A stretch of DNA of 64,000 bases from Clostridiaceae bacterium (GTDB lineage Bacteria; Bacillota; Clostridia; Peptostreptococcales; T1SED10-28), in contig PWEO01000047.1 of the NCBI GenBank assembly GCA_003553525.1, positions 1 through 64,000 of the forward strand, given 5' to 3'. Position numbers and translations under genes: made by a program. Within the stretch, counting starts at the first letter, position 1. Each line of letters opens with the position of its first letter. The notes beneath the pieces were generated by a model. It had not been told where the DNA came from and ran no database searches. It was given only the letters and a program-made list of their open reading frames with translations. Positions 1 through 8,547 of the stretch are shown piece after piece.

Positions 1-225
1 AAAGATGCAGTAGTTCTTGACGAACATAAAGCCTATCTTCAGAAATATTTAGCTGAAGGCAAAATTTATGCTAAAGGTCCTTTTTTAGACCATAGCGGTG
101 GTATTATTATATATAAGACAAAAGACGAAAAAGAAGCCTATGAAATTGCCATAAAGGACCCGGTTATTCGAGAGGGTTCCCGAAAAATGATATTTAAAGC
201 ATGGAAAAGCACCTTACCGGAGTAA
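1..225 (+). CDS. YciI-family protein, C-terminal part (cut by window start)
   Basis: The frame is open from the first base to a TAA at 223-225 and gives 74 residues. The sequence fits the C-terminal half of a YCII-domain protein: a helix with repeated Lys/Tyr, then KGPFLDHSGGIIIYKT, which resembles the family's glycine-rich strand, then an EAYEIAIKDPVIREG helix and a short terminal strand. YciI-like proteins are small ferredoxin-like-fold proteins of mostly unknown enzymatic role. The family's conserved His/Asp pair cannot be judged because the N-terminus is missing. The last codons lie inside a terminator hairpin. Confidence 0.7.
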   Translation, partial: KDAVVLDEHKAYLQKYLAEGKIYAKGPFLDHSGGIIIYKTKDEKEAYEIAIKDPVIREGSRKMIFKAWKSTLPE

Positions 226-234
226 GGTGCTTTT
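205..234. terminator. Bidirectional intrinsic terminator
   Basis: This is a perfect 13-bp inverted repeat (AAAAGCACCTTAC and its complement) with a CGGA loop. It has A and T runs at its two ends, so it can stop both the plus-strand YciI gene, whose stop codon lies in the stem, and the minus-strand mscS-type gene that ends at 242. Confidence 0.9.
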
Positions 235-241
235 ATAAACT

Positions 242-1402
242 CTAATTTTCAATTTTCTCTATATTTTCCCGAGCTTTTTCCACCTGGGACCTTTGCCGAG
301 ATAATATTTCTCCTGCTTTTGAATCCACCGAACGAATATGTAAATCCCGCTGAGGAAAGGGAATTTCAATACCCTCTTCCTGAAAAACTTTAAAAAGCAT
401 AAACCTTGTAGACGATTTAATCTTCATTTCGTTTTGAGGATTTATAATCCAGATCAGTAATACAAAATCCAAAGAGGATTCTCCATATTCCAAAAATCCT
501 ACTGCAGGTTCCGGATCCTTTAGCACTTCAGGAAATTCTACTGCAACCAGATCTGCCACCCGTAACGCCACATCTCGAACATGGAACACATCCGAGCTGT
601 AAGACACCCCGAAATTCACACGCAGCCTAAGTCTAGGGTCTTCTGCAGAGCGGTTCATTACTTTATCCTCTAGAAAAAAAGAGTTCGGGATAATAATGTG
701 TTCGTTATCCAACGTTTTTACTATGGTGGCCCGCATTTTAATTTGCACTACATCCCCGATGATTTCTTCAATCAACACCCGATCTCCAACTTTAATCGGC
801 CGTTCAAATAATATAATCAGGCCGGAGATAAAATTAGAAGCGATGTTTTGCATCCCAAAACCGATACCTACTCCAACGATACTGGCAAATACAGTCAGCG
901 TACTAAGGTTAATTCCCAAAGTGGACAGACTGATAAAAACGGCTAGGAACATAATCAGATAATGAAAAACACTGTTTAACGTAAATCTCGTTCCTTTCTC
1001 TAACTGATACTTCTCATAAACATTTCTGAGAATATATCGTTTAAATATCATAGAAAAGCGGTATGCGAATATTACAATAAATAAGGCCATAAAAATTAAG
1101 AAAAGTGAGATTCCAGAACCTCCGATTTCAAATAACTGATCAAATAACCAGGCTCTTTCTCCAAAATAAATTGGAATAATAATAATAATTGCAAAAAATG
1201 CCAAAGCGTTCAGAAGCGAATTAATGATGTTCACAAATTCTTTTTTTTGATGAAAAACCATTTCTATAAGTTTTACTAATAGCCATTTACTAAAATATAT
1301 TGCTGTGACAGAACCGACGATCACTAAAAAATCCCATAAAAAATTTAGAGTATCCTCAATAATTATCGGTTCTTCAATGGTTGTTGTGAGAAATGACTTC
1401 AT
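242..1402 (-). CDS. MscS-family mechanosensitive ion channel
   Basis: The 386-residue membrane protein has about five hydrophobic segments (near 20-42, 62-82, 98-118, 147-166 and 168-195). The last is the MscS pore helix, rich in Gly/Ala (SIVGVGIGFGMQNIASN), followed by the signature FERPIKVGDRV that opens the cytoplasmic beta domain. Such channels open under membrane tension and release solutes during hypo-osmotic shock. The protein is longer than minimal MscS (about 286) because of extra N-terminal helices. Its ATG overlaps the stop of the upstream zincin gene (ATGA, 1399-1402), so the two are probably translationally coupled. A GGAGG site lies just upstream. The C-terminal tail is charged and probably cytoplasmic. 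Confidence 0.9.
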   Translation of the reverse strand: MKSFLTTTIEEPIIIEDTLNFLWDFLVIVGSVTAIYFSKWLLVKLIEMVFHQKKEFVNIINSLLNALAFFAIIIIIPIYFGERAWLFDQLFEIGGSGISLFLIFMALFIVIFAYRFSMIFKRYILRNVYEKYQLEKGTRFTLNSVFHYLIMFLAVFISLSTLGINLSTLTVFASIVGVGIGFGMQNIASNFISGLIILFERPIKVGDRVLIEEIIGDVVQIKMRATIVKTLDNEHIIIPNSFFLEDKVMNRSAEDPRLRLRVNFGVSYSSDVFHVRDVALRVADLVAVEFPEVLKDPEPAVGFLEYGESSLDFVLLIWIINPQNEMKIKSSTRFMLFKVFQEEGIEIPFPQRDLHIRSVDSKAGEILSRQRSQVEKARENIEKIEN

Positions 1403-1797
1403 CGTAGGTCCTCCTTTTTTGTTTTTCGCTGTCGATATTTTTTCATTTTTTCTTCGTCTTTTTTCTCTAATCCTCTTTCTCCGGCTAAGGATTCTATGTG
1501 ATGGGTAAATTCATGAAGCAAGGTGTCTTTTAGTTTTTTTCTAAGAATTCCTATAGATGCCTTTGGATACATTTTTTTAAAAGACCCGTAATATATCAGG
1601 ATTTTTCGACCCATAACATTCCTGTGATATTCTCCCATTATATATAGATTCCCGGAACCATTACTTTCACGGTGTTTTTTTTCTTCAGGAATTAAGATGA
1701 TTCCCCCATGTAATTCCCGATAAAAAGCTTCGGGAACCTCCTCGGCAATTTCGTCCAGCAATTCCCGTATCTCATCAAAGGATGGAAATTCAGTCAT
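1399..1797 (-). CDS. Zincin-like metallopeptidase family protein
   Basis: I place the start at the ATG ending at 1797, because an AGGAGGTGG ribosome site lies six bases upstream; the longer open frame to 1869 has no such site. This gives 132 residues. The sequence carries an HEFTHHIE helix, an HExxH zinc-binding motif with a further His, typical of the small zincin_1 (PF06262-like) proteins. Substrate and role are unknown for this family. The C-terminus is a run of Lys/Arg/Asp/Glu. It is the first gene of a two-gene unit with the mechanosensitive channel, overlapping it by four bases. Confidence 0.8.
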   Translation of the reverse strand: MTEFPSFDEIRELLDEIAEEVPEAFYRELHGGIILIPEEKKHRESNGSGNLYIMGEYHRNVMGRKILIYYGSFKKMYPKASIGILRKKLKDTLLHEFTHHIESLAGERGLEKKDEEKMKKYRQRKTKKEDLR

Positions 1798-1894
1798 CTT
1801 CCACCTCCTCCTCTCTTTTATTATCACGTTACCATGTAACTTTAAATATGTATACCCAAACTTGATCAAGTCAAAAGAAAATATGCTAGGGGAG

Positions 1895-1946
1895 TGTACT
1901 GCCCCCCGAAGTTAGACTTTACAAGCTAACTTTTGGGGTCAGTATA
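1895..1946. mobile_element. Paired IS3/IS150-like terminal repeats with no transposase (remnant or miniature element)
   Basis: Two inverted ends face each other with only about 10 bp between them. The left end reads TGTACTGCCCCCCGAAGTTAG and the right end is its imperfect inverse (16 of 19 positions match over the core 1897-1915 versus 1926-1944). TGTACTGNCCCC...AAGTT is reminiscent of IS150-group IS3 ends, from memory. The 52-bp unit is bordered by GAG on both sides (1892-1894 and 1947-1949), consistent with a 3-bp target duplication. No T-run follows the hairpin on either strand, so it is not a good terminator. Confidence 0.5.
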
Positions 1947-1983
1947 GAGATTAATTTCACCGATACACTTTTAAAGTGCAAGT

Positions 1984-2670
1984 TTAATCCTCCTGAATAT
2001 TTTTTGGCAAACTCCATTCAATAGCTTTAATACCCTCTTTGATTAAAATTTCATTGGTTTTAGAAAATATCCTGCTTCCAAAAAATCCTTTTCTTGCAGA
2101 GAATGGACTAGGGTGAGAAGACTCCAGCACATAATGCCAAGGACTGCTAATCAAGTCTTTTTTCTGTTGAGCATTGCGTCCCCATAATATAAAAACCACC
2201 GGGATTTTCCGTTTATTTAACAAGGTGATAATAGCGTCTGTAAAATGTTCCCACCCCCTGTTTTTGTGAGAATTAGGTTCCCCTTCTCTAACTGTTAGTA
2301 CCGTATTTAGTAACAGCACCCCTTCTTCAGCCCATTTTTTTAAGCATCCATGATTCGGCAAGGGAGTCCCCTGGTCTGCCTGTAACTCCTTGTAAATATT
2401 TTGCAAACTGGGGGGAACCTTGATACCCGGTCTTACGGAAAAGCTTAATCCATGGGCCTGACCTTCCCCATGATAGGGGTCCTGACCTAAAATAACCACT
2501 TTGGTTTTTTGATAAGGGGTTAAATGAAGAGCATTATAAATATCCTCTTTTGGAGGATACACCCGATGATCTATATACTCTTTTTTAAGAAATTCCTTCA
2601 ACGTTAAAAAATAATTTTGTCTAAATTCCTGTTTTAATAAGTCTTTCCAATCATTTGTTAATTTACACAT
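1984..2670 (-). CDS. ung: Uracil-DNA glycosylase (family 1)
   Basis: The 228-residue protein removes uracil from DNA in base-excision repair. It carries the catalytic water-activating motif GQDPYH (residues 62-67, Asp64) followed by [10 protein letters not shown], and the DNA-intercalating [14 protein letters not shown] segment (186-199) with the catalytic His. Length and motif order are those of standard Ung. A GGGAGG site precedes the ATG. The gene stands alone, between the IS-like remnant and the divergent pgpA-type gene. Confidence 0.97.
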   Translation of the reverse strand: MCKLTNDWKDLLKQEFRQNYFLTLKEFLKKEYIDHRVYPPKEDIYNALHLTPYQKTKVVILGQDPYHGEGQAHGLSFSVRPGIKVPPSLQNIYKELQADQGTPLPNHGCLKKWAEEGVLLLNTVLTVREGEPNSHKNRGWEHFTDAIITLLNKRKIPVVFILWGRNAQQKKDLISSPWHYVLESSHPSPFSARKGFFGSRIFSKTNEILIKEGIKAIEWSLPKNIQED

Positions 2671-2926
2671 AGAAAAGATCCTCCCACTAATTATAATAAT
2701 TTTCTAAAATTCAACTTTTGTCTCTATTATTTTACATCTGCTATTTTTGATCTATATTTTTTATTGTATCATAATCAAGCACTTGAAATAAGAAAACAAA
2801 ATATTGATTCCTCTCTGAAATCTTTGAGACAATCTTTTGTTTCCCATTTCTTTATGCGGGTATATCTGTACTATATTTTAATGCATGATTACAGTATTAC
2901 CATTCCCTTAGAGAGGAGACTGAAAT

Positions 2927-3415
2927 ATGAGTAGGATACCCATGAAGGAGCTGGAACAAAAAACCCTGCAAGTACTAACAGAAAGGGGCGTCAAATTAGT
3001 CGATATTGCGGATTTGGTATTATACCTTCAAAAACCTTACCAAAAGAACTTAACCCTAGAGATTTGCTTGAAAAATGTTAAAGCGGTTCTCGAAAAAAGA
3101 GAAGTAGCTCACGCAATTTTGACCGGTGTAGCCCTTGATCAATTAGCAGAAGAAAAGAAGCTCCCCGAGCCCTTACAATCCATTGTCGAAAGCGACGACG
3201 GCTTGTATGGAATTGATGAAATTCTTCCTCTTTCTATTGTTAACCTTTACGGCACTATCGGTCTTACCAGTTATGGTTATTTAGATAAAGAGAAGGTTGG
3301 AATCATCAAAGAACTTGATACGATAAAAGAAGGGAAAGTCCATACCTTTATGGATGATTTAATCGCTGCAATTGCTGCAGCTGCAGCTAGCCGAATAGCT
3401 CATGACCAAGAATAA
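2927..3415 (+). CDS. Phosphatidylglycerophosphatase A family protein (YutG-like)
   Basis: The 162-residue protein matches the soluble PgpA-like family (YutG in Bacillus). Conserved features are an N-terminal helix ending in GVKLVDIADLVLYLQKPY, the DDGLYGIDEILPLSIVNLYGTIGLTSYGYLDK core, and a C-terminal FMDDLIAAIAAAAASRIAHD helix with acidic residues expected to bind metal. Family members are proposed to dephosphorylate phosphatidylglycerol phosphate in phospholipid synthesis. Unlike enterobacterial PgpA, no membrane segments are visible. The AGAGGAG site fits the ATG. The gene is alone and ends at a strong bidirectional terminator. Confidence 0.85.
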   Translation: MSRIPMKELEQKTLQVLTERGVKLVDIADLVLYLQKPYQKNLTLEICLKNVKAVLEKREVAHAILTGVALDQLAEEKKLPEPLQSIVESDDGLYGIDEILPLSIVNLYGTIGLTSYGYLDKEKVGIIKELDTIKEGKVHTFMDDLIAAIAAAAASRIAHDQE

Positions 3416-3447
3416 GCCCGACTTAGATCGGACTTATAGATTATCTA

Positions 3448-3487
3448 AAAAAGAGCCCCTCCGCAATTCTACCGAAGGGCTCTTTTT
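3448..3487. terminator. Bidirectional intrinsic terminator
   Basis: An 11-bp stem AAAAAGAGCCC / GGGCTCTTTTT has A and T runs on its flanks. It sits between the convergent pgpA-type gene (ends 3415) and the G5/3D-domain gene (ends 3504). Confidence 0.88.
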
Positions 3488-3503
3488 ATTACTTGTATTA
3501 TTT

Positions 3504-4682
3504 CTAATCATAAATACGAATAGTCATCATCCGTCTTCCAAAGCGAAGAGCTTCTGTTCTGCTTTCATAAGCCAGGTCAATTTTATTGCCTTTTATAGCT
3601 CCTCCGGTATCGGCGGCAACACCGTATCCGTATCCGGGTACATAGATTTTTGTCCCCAAAGGGATAACCCTGGGATCTACAGCAATAATACCATGTCTTA
3701 ATCTGGCGCCTGTAGCGGTGATATTTCCGACACCAGGATCTTGAGAAGTATAAGCGGTGGCTTCCACCCTTAGACTTCGAGTAGCCTCACTACCACCACG
3801 ACTAATGACCGGGGCAGGTTTGGGAGCTTTTGTGCCGACTTTCACCACTCGATTAACGGGTTCTTTTATTATTTCTTCCGAAAGCACCTCACGTTCCACT
3901 TCTTCACCATCTTCATAGGTGATTTCAATTTTTCTTTCTTTTACTCCTTTTTTACCTTCTCGCTCTACACGGGTTTTCCCTTTTTCCAAGTTTCCGTCAT
4001 TTTGACGTAGGGTTTTGAAATCCAATTCTTCAGATTCTGTGATTATTTCTTTTTCAACTCGAATGATCTCTATAGTCATATCTTCCATAATGGTTTCTTC
4101 CATATCATAATTAATTAAATCCTCTTCTTCCAGTTCCACATCCGCTTCCGTTAATACTTCTTCAACGGTTTCTTTTATGGTGTTTAATGCGATAACTTCT
4201 CCATCTACTAGGATTTCACAGGAAATTGCCCGGATAATGTCGATCTTCATACCCTCTTCTAAAAAAGTGTCCATTGATGGGCTAACCTTATCATCCGGTC
4301 TTATGAGGATTCTCGCCTCTACTAAGGCATCTTCTACGGTCATTCCCGGTGTTAATAAAGAATATGTCTCATCCTCATCATTGATTTCAACATTTTGTGC
4401 CCGGTTAATTTGAATAATCATTTCATCTTCCACTAAAGAATTTAGACTCGGCGATATATGGTCTTCCTCAATGTAGTTTACTTCAGCTTCCGCTAATACT
4501 TCTGCTACAGTTTCTTTATGGGTTTGTACCTCTTGGCTCTTATTACCGTCTTCAATAAAAACCTGATTTCTAGTTGAAATGTATCCTACTGCTGTGATCG
4601 ATAATATTAGTACGGCTAGTCCTACCAGCAGTAGCTTACGTTTATGTGCCTGTAACTGTTCTTTGCTCAATATTTTTTTCAT
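3504..4682 (-). CDS. YabE-like cell-wall protein: DUF348 repeats, G5 domain, 3D domain
   Basis: The 392-residue protein starts with a basic cytoplasmic stub and one transmembrane segment (about 15-35). Three ubiquitin-like DUF348 repeats follow (about 40-215), each with a TVEEVL(A/T)EA-type motif. A G5 domain comes next (about 220-295), and a C-terminal 3D domain (about 305-392) contains ATAYT, GTKIYVPGYGYGVAADTGGAIKGNKIDLAY. The 3D domain is the double-psi barrel of MltA-type and Rpf/YabE proteins, and its Asp residues are catalytic in lytic transglycosylases. The protein probably acts on peptidoglycan at the outer face of the membrane. The AGGAGG site overlaps a possible small upstream frame that stops one base before this ATG. 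Confidence 0.88.
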   Translation of the reverse strand: MKKILSKEQLQAHKRKLLLVGLAVLILSITAVGYISTRNQVFIEDGNKSQEVQTHKETVAEVLAEAEVNYIEEDHISPSLNSLVEDEMIIQINRAQNVEINDEDETYSLLTPGMTVEDALVEARILIRPDDKVSPSMDTFLEEGMKIDIIRAISCEILVDGEVIALNTIKETVEEVLTEADVELEEEDLINYDMEETIMEDMTIEIIRVEKEIITESEELDFKTLRQNDGNLEKGKTRVEREGKKGVKERKIEITYEDGEEVEREVLSEEIIKEPVNRVVKVGTKAPKPAPVISRGGSEATRSLRVEATAYTSQDPGVGNITATGARLRHGIIAVDPRVIPLGTKIYVPGYGYGVAADTGGAIKGNKIDLAYESRTEALRFGRRMMTIRIYD

Positions 4683-4683
4683 T

Positions 4684-4788
4684 TTACAACCTCCTTGGTC
4701 GGTTCGAATGCCACCTACCCCTTTGGTTATGAATATTTCCTGTCATTTCTTTTAATTCGCGGGGTAAAACTTTCATACATTCTACCAT
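4684..4788 (-). CDS. Possible 34-codon leader peptide upstream of the YabE-like gene
   Basis: An open frame of 34 codons from ATG at 4788 to TAA at 4684-4686 ends one base before the ATG of the 3D-domain gene, so the downstream ribosome site is inside this frame. The peptide is basic (C-terminal RGRWHSNRPRRL). An internal ATG four codons in could also serve. No clear Shine-Dalgarno precedes either start, and I recognise no family, so it may be a chance frame. Confidence 0.22.
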   Translation of the reverse strand: MVECMKVLPRELKEMTGNIHNQRGRWHSNRPRRL

Positions 4789-5056
4789 TGTTTCTAAAAA
4801 TATGCTACCAAAATTTTGCTTTTTTTCAGTAATAATTTTTTAGCTTTTAGCAAGTTCTATTTCCAAGGTTTTCATAATATGCTTTTTTTCATAAAAATAT
4901 ATTATTGATATCTTTTCCACTTTTTTTCAGAGTATAACATGGTTCTATCCTATCCTTGATCTCAATCTTAAGAGATATTTGAGCGAAACTGATTAATATC
5001 GACTAAACTTCTTGAAAAACATCACTACTTAAACTCTTTTTAATTGATCTTTATAC
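4789..5056. other. Intergenic stretch, nothing recognised
   Basis: This AT-rich stretch lies between the YabE-like gene and the terminator of the M32 peptidase. I looked for riboswitch landmarks here because yabE-type genes can be riboswitch controlled, but I found none that I can name. It presumably contains the minus-strand promoter of the YabE-like gene. Confidence 0.5.
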
Positions 5057-5097
5057 AAAAGCACCTATCAGAAATTTCAAACCTGAAAGGTGCCTTT
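5057..5097 (-). terminator. Intrinsic terminator of the M32 carboxypeptidase gene
   Basis: Read on the minus strand, GGCACCTTTCAG pairs with CTGATAGGTGCT across an 11-base loop and is followed by TTTTG. It lies just past the stop at 5151. Confidence 0.75.
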
Positions 5098-5150
5098 GAG
5101 GAACATTCATTTTTTATTGTTTTTTTATATTTTCTCCCAAAACATGTACA

Positions 5151-6674
5151 TTAAAATTGATATATTTTTTTGTACTTATCCTCAAGATAGGATAAATACG
5201 GCTTTACGGATAGACCTTCTCCAGTAATTTCTTTAATCAATTCCTCTGCAGTTCTAAGATTTCCCCGTTGATGTACTTTTTCAATCATCCATCCTTTTAT
5301 AGGAGCGAAATTGTGGTTTTCGATGAGGGTAGTAAAGTCCGTCAAGTCCTTTTTCAAAGCCTCGGTTAATTGAAGAGAATAAAGATTTCCCAAAGCATAG
5401 GTTGGAAAATAACCAAACATTCCCCCGGCCCAGTGCACATCTTGTAGCACGCCTTCCCGATTATCCTTTGGTTCAATTCCTATAACCTCTTTCATCTTTT
5501 CATTCCAGAGTTTCGGTAAATCTTTCACGGATATCTTACCATCAATCAAATCTTTTTCCAGTTCATAGCGTAGAATGATATGAAGACTGTAGGTTAGCTC
5601 ATCGGCTTCCACACGAATCATGGAAGGCTCCACAATATTAATGTAGTCTACCATTTCTTCAAGCGTTAATTTATCGATCTCATCTTGAAAAAGTTCTGTA
5701 AATTCCGGAAGTAATCCCTTCCAAAAAGCTTCACTTCTTCCTACTACATTTTCCCAAAAACGGGATTGGGACTCATGCATTCCCGTAGAGGCCGCGGAAC
5801 CTACTGAGGTCTTAAACAACTCTAAGGGGATATTTTGTTCATACATCCCATGACCTCCCTCATGAATAGTTCCAAACAATGCAGTTTTAAAGAAATCCTC
5901 CTGATAACGGGTGGTTACACGAACATCTTTAGGATTTAGACCAATAGTAAAGGGATGCACACTCTCATCCAACCGGCCGCATTCAAAGTCATAGCCGATT
6001 TTCTCTAGGATTTTTTCACTTAAAATCTTTTGCTTCTCCACTGAAAGATTTACTGATTCTAATCGTTTGTTCAGAGTTTTAGAGGAGTTCTTAATCTTAT
6101 CTAAAATTCCTTGTATTCCTCTTTTTAGTTCTCCGAAGGTAGTGTCCAACTTTTCTACCGTCATACCTTCTTCAAATCGATCAATCAGTGCATTATATGG
6201 ATGACCTTCATAACCCACCAATTTTGCCATTCGTTGATTGAAATCCACGATTTTTTCTAAGTAAGGCTGGAAAGTTTCAAAATCATTATCTTCTTTAGCT
6301 TTTTCCCAGATATTTTGAGCCTTAGACGTTAAAACAACATAATCACGGTACTGATCTTCGGGAATTTTTCGGAACTTATCCAAGTGCTTAATATCTTTTT
6401 TGATACTCCTTTGATATTTTTCCGGCAATTTGTTAAAGTGCTCTTCCTCAGAAAGCTCCGTCAGAATATTTTGCATTTCTGGAGACACCGACATTTTAAA
6501 AGCTTCTGTGGATAGGGTTCCAAGAGCCTCCGAGCGCATACTTTTTCCCTGTTTCGGGGCATAGGTCGCCATATCCCAATGAGCAAGACCAGCCATTTCC
6601 CTGTAATGCTGGATTTTACTTAATAGTCCAATGTAATAATTTAATAAGTCTTCGTGTGTTTTTTGTTCATTCAT
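5151..6674 (-). CDS. Carboxypeptidase Taq-type metallopeptidase, family M32
   Basis: The 507-residue protein has the family's usual length (about 500). The zinc motif HEGGH is at residues 271-275, followed by the GMYEQNIP strand, and the downstream GMHESQSRFWEN helix (about 297-308) provides the family-specific HES motif. M32 enzymes remove C-terminal residues from peptides with broad specificity in the cytoplasm. The protein is almost wholly helical and lacks a signal peptide. An AGGAGC site sits eight bases before the ATG. The gene is monocistronic, with its own terminator downstream and the lipA terminator upstream. Confidence 0.95.
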   Translation of the reverse strand: MNEQKTHEDLLNYYIGLLSKIQHYREMAGLAHWDMATYAPKQGKSMRSEALGTLSTEAFKMSVSPEMQNILTELSEEEHFNKLPEKYQRSIKKDIKHLDKFRKIPEDQYRDYVVLTSKAQNIWEKAKEDNDFETFQPYLEKIVDFNQRMAKLVGYEGHPYNALIDRFEEGMTVEKLDTTFGELKRGIQGILDKIKNSSKTLNKRLESVNLSVEKQKILSEKILEKIGYDFECGRLDESVHPFTIGLNPKDVRVTTRYQEDFFKTALFGTIHEGGHGMYEQNIPLELFKTSVGSAASTGMHESQSRFWENVVGRSEAFWKGLLPEFTELFQDEIDKLTLEEMVDYINIVEPSMIRVEADELTYSLHIILRYELEKDLIDGKISVKDLPKLWNEKMKEVIGIEPKDNREGVLQDVHWAGGMFGYFPTYALGNLYSLQLTEALKKDLTDFTTLIENHNFAPIKGWMIEKVHQRGNLRTAEELIKEITGEGLSVKPYLSYLEDKYKKIYQF

Positions 6675-6768
6675 TTGAATGCTCCTTCCACATAAATATA
6701 TTTTTTCATATAATTATTTTAATTATATCACAAAATTCTGTATTTATAAGTTTCTTTTTATTAAAAAC

Positions 6769-6820
6769 AAAAACCATGAAATTCATCAATTTAAAACTAT
6801 GATGAACTTCTTGGTTTTTT
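6769..6820 (-). terminator. Intrinsic terminator of lipB-lipA
   Basis: On the minus strand AAAAACCAAGAAGTTCATCA pairs with an imperfect complement across an 11-base loop and runs into TTTTTGTTTTT. It lies directly after the lipA stop. Confidence 0.85.
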
Positions 6821-6842
6821 ATTATATTAATCGAAAGCTCTT

Positions 6843-7709
6843 TCACTCCTGTGACTTCGTCTCAAGCATATCTGCTGCTTTATAAGAACTTCTTACCAAA
6901 GGATCCGAAGCCACAAAGGAAAACCCTAAACTTTCCCCTTTATCTTTATATGCTTTAAAAGCTTCAGGGGTAATGTATTCTTCCACGGGATAGTGTTCCT
7001 TGCTCGGGGCTAAGTACTGCCCTATCGTTAAAAAATCACACTGATATTCTCGCAAGTCCTTCATTACTTGATGGACCTCCTCCGTAGCCTCTCCAATTCC
7101 TACCATAATTCCTGACTTCGTAAAAATAGAAGAATCTAGTTTTTTCACATTCTTTAATACCTCCAAGGACTGATTGTAATGCGCTTGAGGTCGAATTTTA
7201 TCATACATTCTCGGAATCGTTTCTATATTATGGTTAATAATATCGGGTTTGGCATCGGTAACTTTTTTCAGTGCTTTAAAATCTCCTTGAAAATCCGGAA
7301 TTAATACCTCAATGGCAATTTCCTTATCTACAGCCCGTATAGCATTAATAACCTTAGAAAAATGCCCTGCTCCCCCATCTGTTAAATCATCTCGGGTAAC
7401 CGAGGTAACCACAACATGTTTTAATCCAAGCTCCCGGGTTGCTTTTGCAACATTTTCCGGTTCTTTTGGATCTACCGGTTCCAGAGCTTCATGAGATACA
7501 TTACAAAACCGACAGTTTCTTGAACATTGGGTTCCTAGGATCATAAAAGTAGCGGTTTTATTACTGAAACATTCTATTCGATTAGGACAATTAGCCTCCT
7601 GACATACCGTATTAAGCGAAAGATCCCGAAGCATCCGTTTTACTGCTTCCTCTTTCTGCAAATCCTCCATATTCACCCGTAGCCATCGGGGTTTACGTTT
7701 TATCTCCAT
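6843..7709 (-). CDS. lipA: Lipoyl synthase
   Basis: The 288-residue radical-SAM enzyme inserts two sulfur atoms into protein-bound octanoyl groups. The auxiliary cluster cysteines are C36, C41 and C47 (CX4CX5C) and the radical-SAM cluster cysteines are C62, C66 and C69 (CX3CX2C). The C-terminal RSSYKA (273-278) supplies the conserved Ser that ligates the auxiliary cluster. All catalytic residues are present. The gene follows lipB with a 13-base gap and has its own GGAGAGGTGA site, giving a two-gene lipoate-assembly operon that closes at a strong terminator. The lipoylated acceptor proteins are not in this window. Confidence 0.97.
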   Translation of the reverse strand: MEIKRKPRWLRVNMEDLQKEEAVKRMLRDLSLNTVCQEANCPNRIECFSNKTATFMILGTQCSRNCRFCNVSHEALEPVDPKEPENVAKATRELGLKHVVVTSVTRDDLTDGGAGHFSKVINAIRAVDKEIAIEVLIPDFQGDFKALKKVTDAKPDIINHNIETIPRMYDKIRPQAHYNQSLEVLKNVKKLDSSIFTKSGIMVGIGEATEEVHQVMKDLREYQCDFLTIGQYLAPSKEHYPVEEYITPEAFKAYKDKGESLGFSFVASDPLVRSSYKAADMLETKSQE

Positions 7710-7722
7710 AATCTCACCTCTC

Positions 7723-8400
7723 CTATAAATTAAACTCCTCCAACGTTACTTCTATTATACTTTGATAGCCAAATATCTCCGAAAAAACTTCCGCGACCCG
7801 TTGGTTCATGCGATTAAAATCCTGGGGCTTCTCTAGTAGTTTTTCTAAAGTAGTTACTCCTTTTTCTCGAATCCCACAGGGAATAATATATTGAAAATGA
7901 TCTAAGTTCGTATTTACGTTAAAGGCAAAACCGTGCATCGTTACACCTTTCTTTACAGCTAAGCCGATGGCTGTAATTTTTTCATTTCCTACCCAAACAC
8001 CGATTTCTTTTGAAGAACCCCATGCTTTCAAGTCAAAATCCTTTAAGATTCTGACAAAAACCTCTTCCAGCTTTTCCACAAAAGTACGTACTTTTGTTTT
8101 ATTTTCAATTAAATTAACGATGGGATATCCCACAATCTGCCCTTCTCCATGATAGGTAACATCACCGCCTCGATTGGTTTCATAACGCTGAATACCTTGA
8201 TGAGCTAATTCTATTTCTGAAGCTACTACATTTTCTGCAGAAGCGCTTTTGCCCAGAGTTATTACCGCAGGGTGCTCTACTAGAATTAAAGTATCATTAA
8301 TTTCTCCATTCTGTCTCTTTTCCAGTAATTGAAACTGAATTTCTAAGGCTTTTTCATAATCACATTTGCCTAAATGTAGAAGGTTTAAGATTTTTTTCAT
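7723..8400 (-). CDS. lipB: Octanoyl-[ACP]:protein octanoyltransferase
   Basis: The 225-residue protein transfers octanoate from acyl carrier protein to lipoyl domains, the step before LipA. The motif [17 protein letters not shown] (77-93) forms the acyl pocket. Lys141 lies in [10 protein letters not shown], and the catalytic Cys175 lies in IIPCGI. All are intact, so this is the LipB type rather than an LplA or LipM ligase. An AGGAGGT site precedes the ATG. It is the first gene of the lipB-lipA unit. Confidence 0.97.
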   Translation of the reverse strand: MKKILNLLHLGKCDYEKALEIQFQLLEKRQNGEINDTLILVEHPAVITLGKSASAENVVASEIELAHQGIQRYETNRGGDVTYHGEGQIVGYPIVNLIENKTKVRTFVEKLEEVFVRILKDFDLKAWGSSKEIGVWVGNEKITAIGLAVKKGVTMHGFAFNVNTNLDHFQYIIPCGIREKGVTTLEKLLEKPQDFNRMNQRVAEVFSEIFGYQSIIEVTLEEFNL

Positions 8401-8513
8401 GTCGTACCTCCTGTATAATTTTAATCATTGTTAAATCTTACGAGTTACTATTAATTACAAAATTCAGTATATCATAATGAAGTTCGAATTTCTTGTAGAA
8501 ATTGTATTGTTGA

Positions 8514-8547
8514 TAAAAAAGAGTTATCTCCCTATAGAGAAAACTCT
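8514..8547 (-). terminator. Intrinsic terminator overlapping the regulator's stop
   Basis: AGAGTTTTCTC pairs with GAGATAACTCT (10 of 11) on the minus strand, followed by TTTTTTATC. The 5' arm lies in the last codons of the 8532-9221 gene. Confidence 0.8.

Noticed and set aside
1895-1946. Terminator for ung
   Set aside because: The hairpin has no T-run on the minus strand, and it matches IS ends with a flanking duplication better.
4689-5056. Possible riboswitch ahead of the YabE-like gene
   Set aside because: I found no consensus blocks of the c-di-AMP or other classes that I can name; only AT-rich sequence and a terminator are seen.
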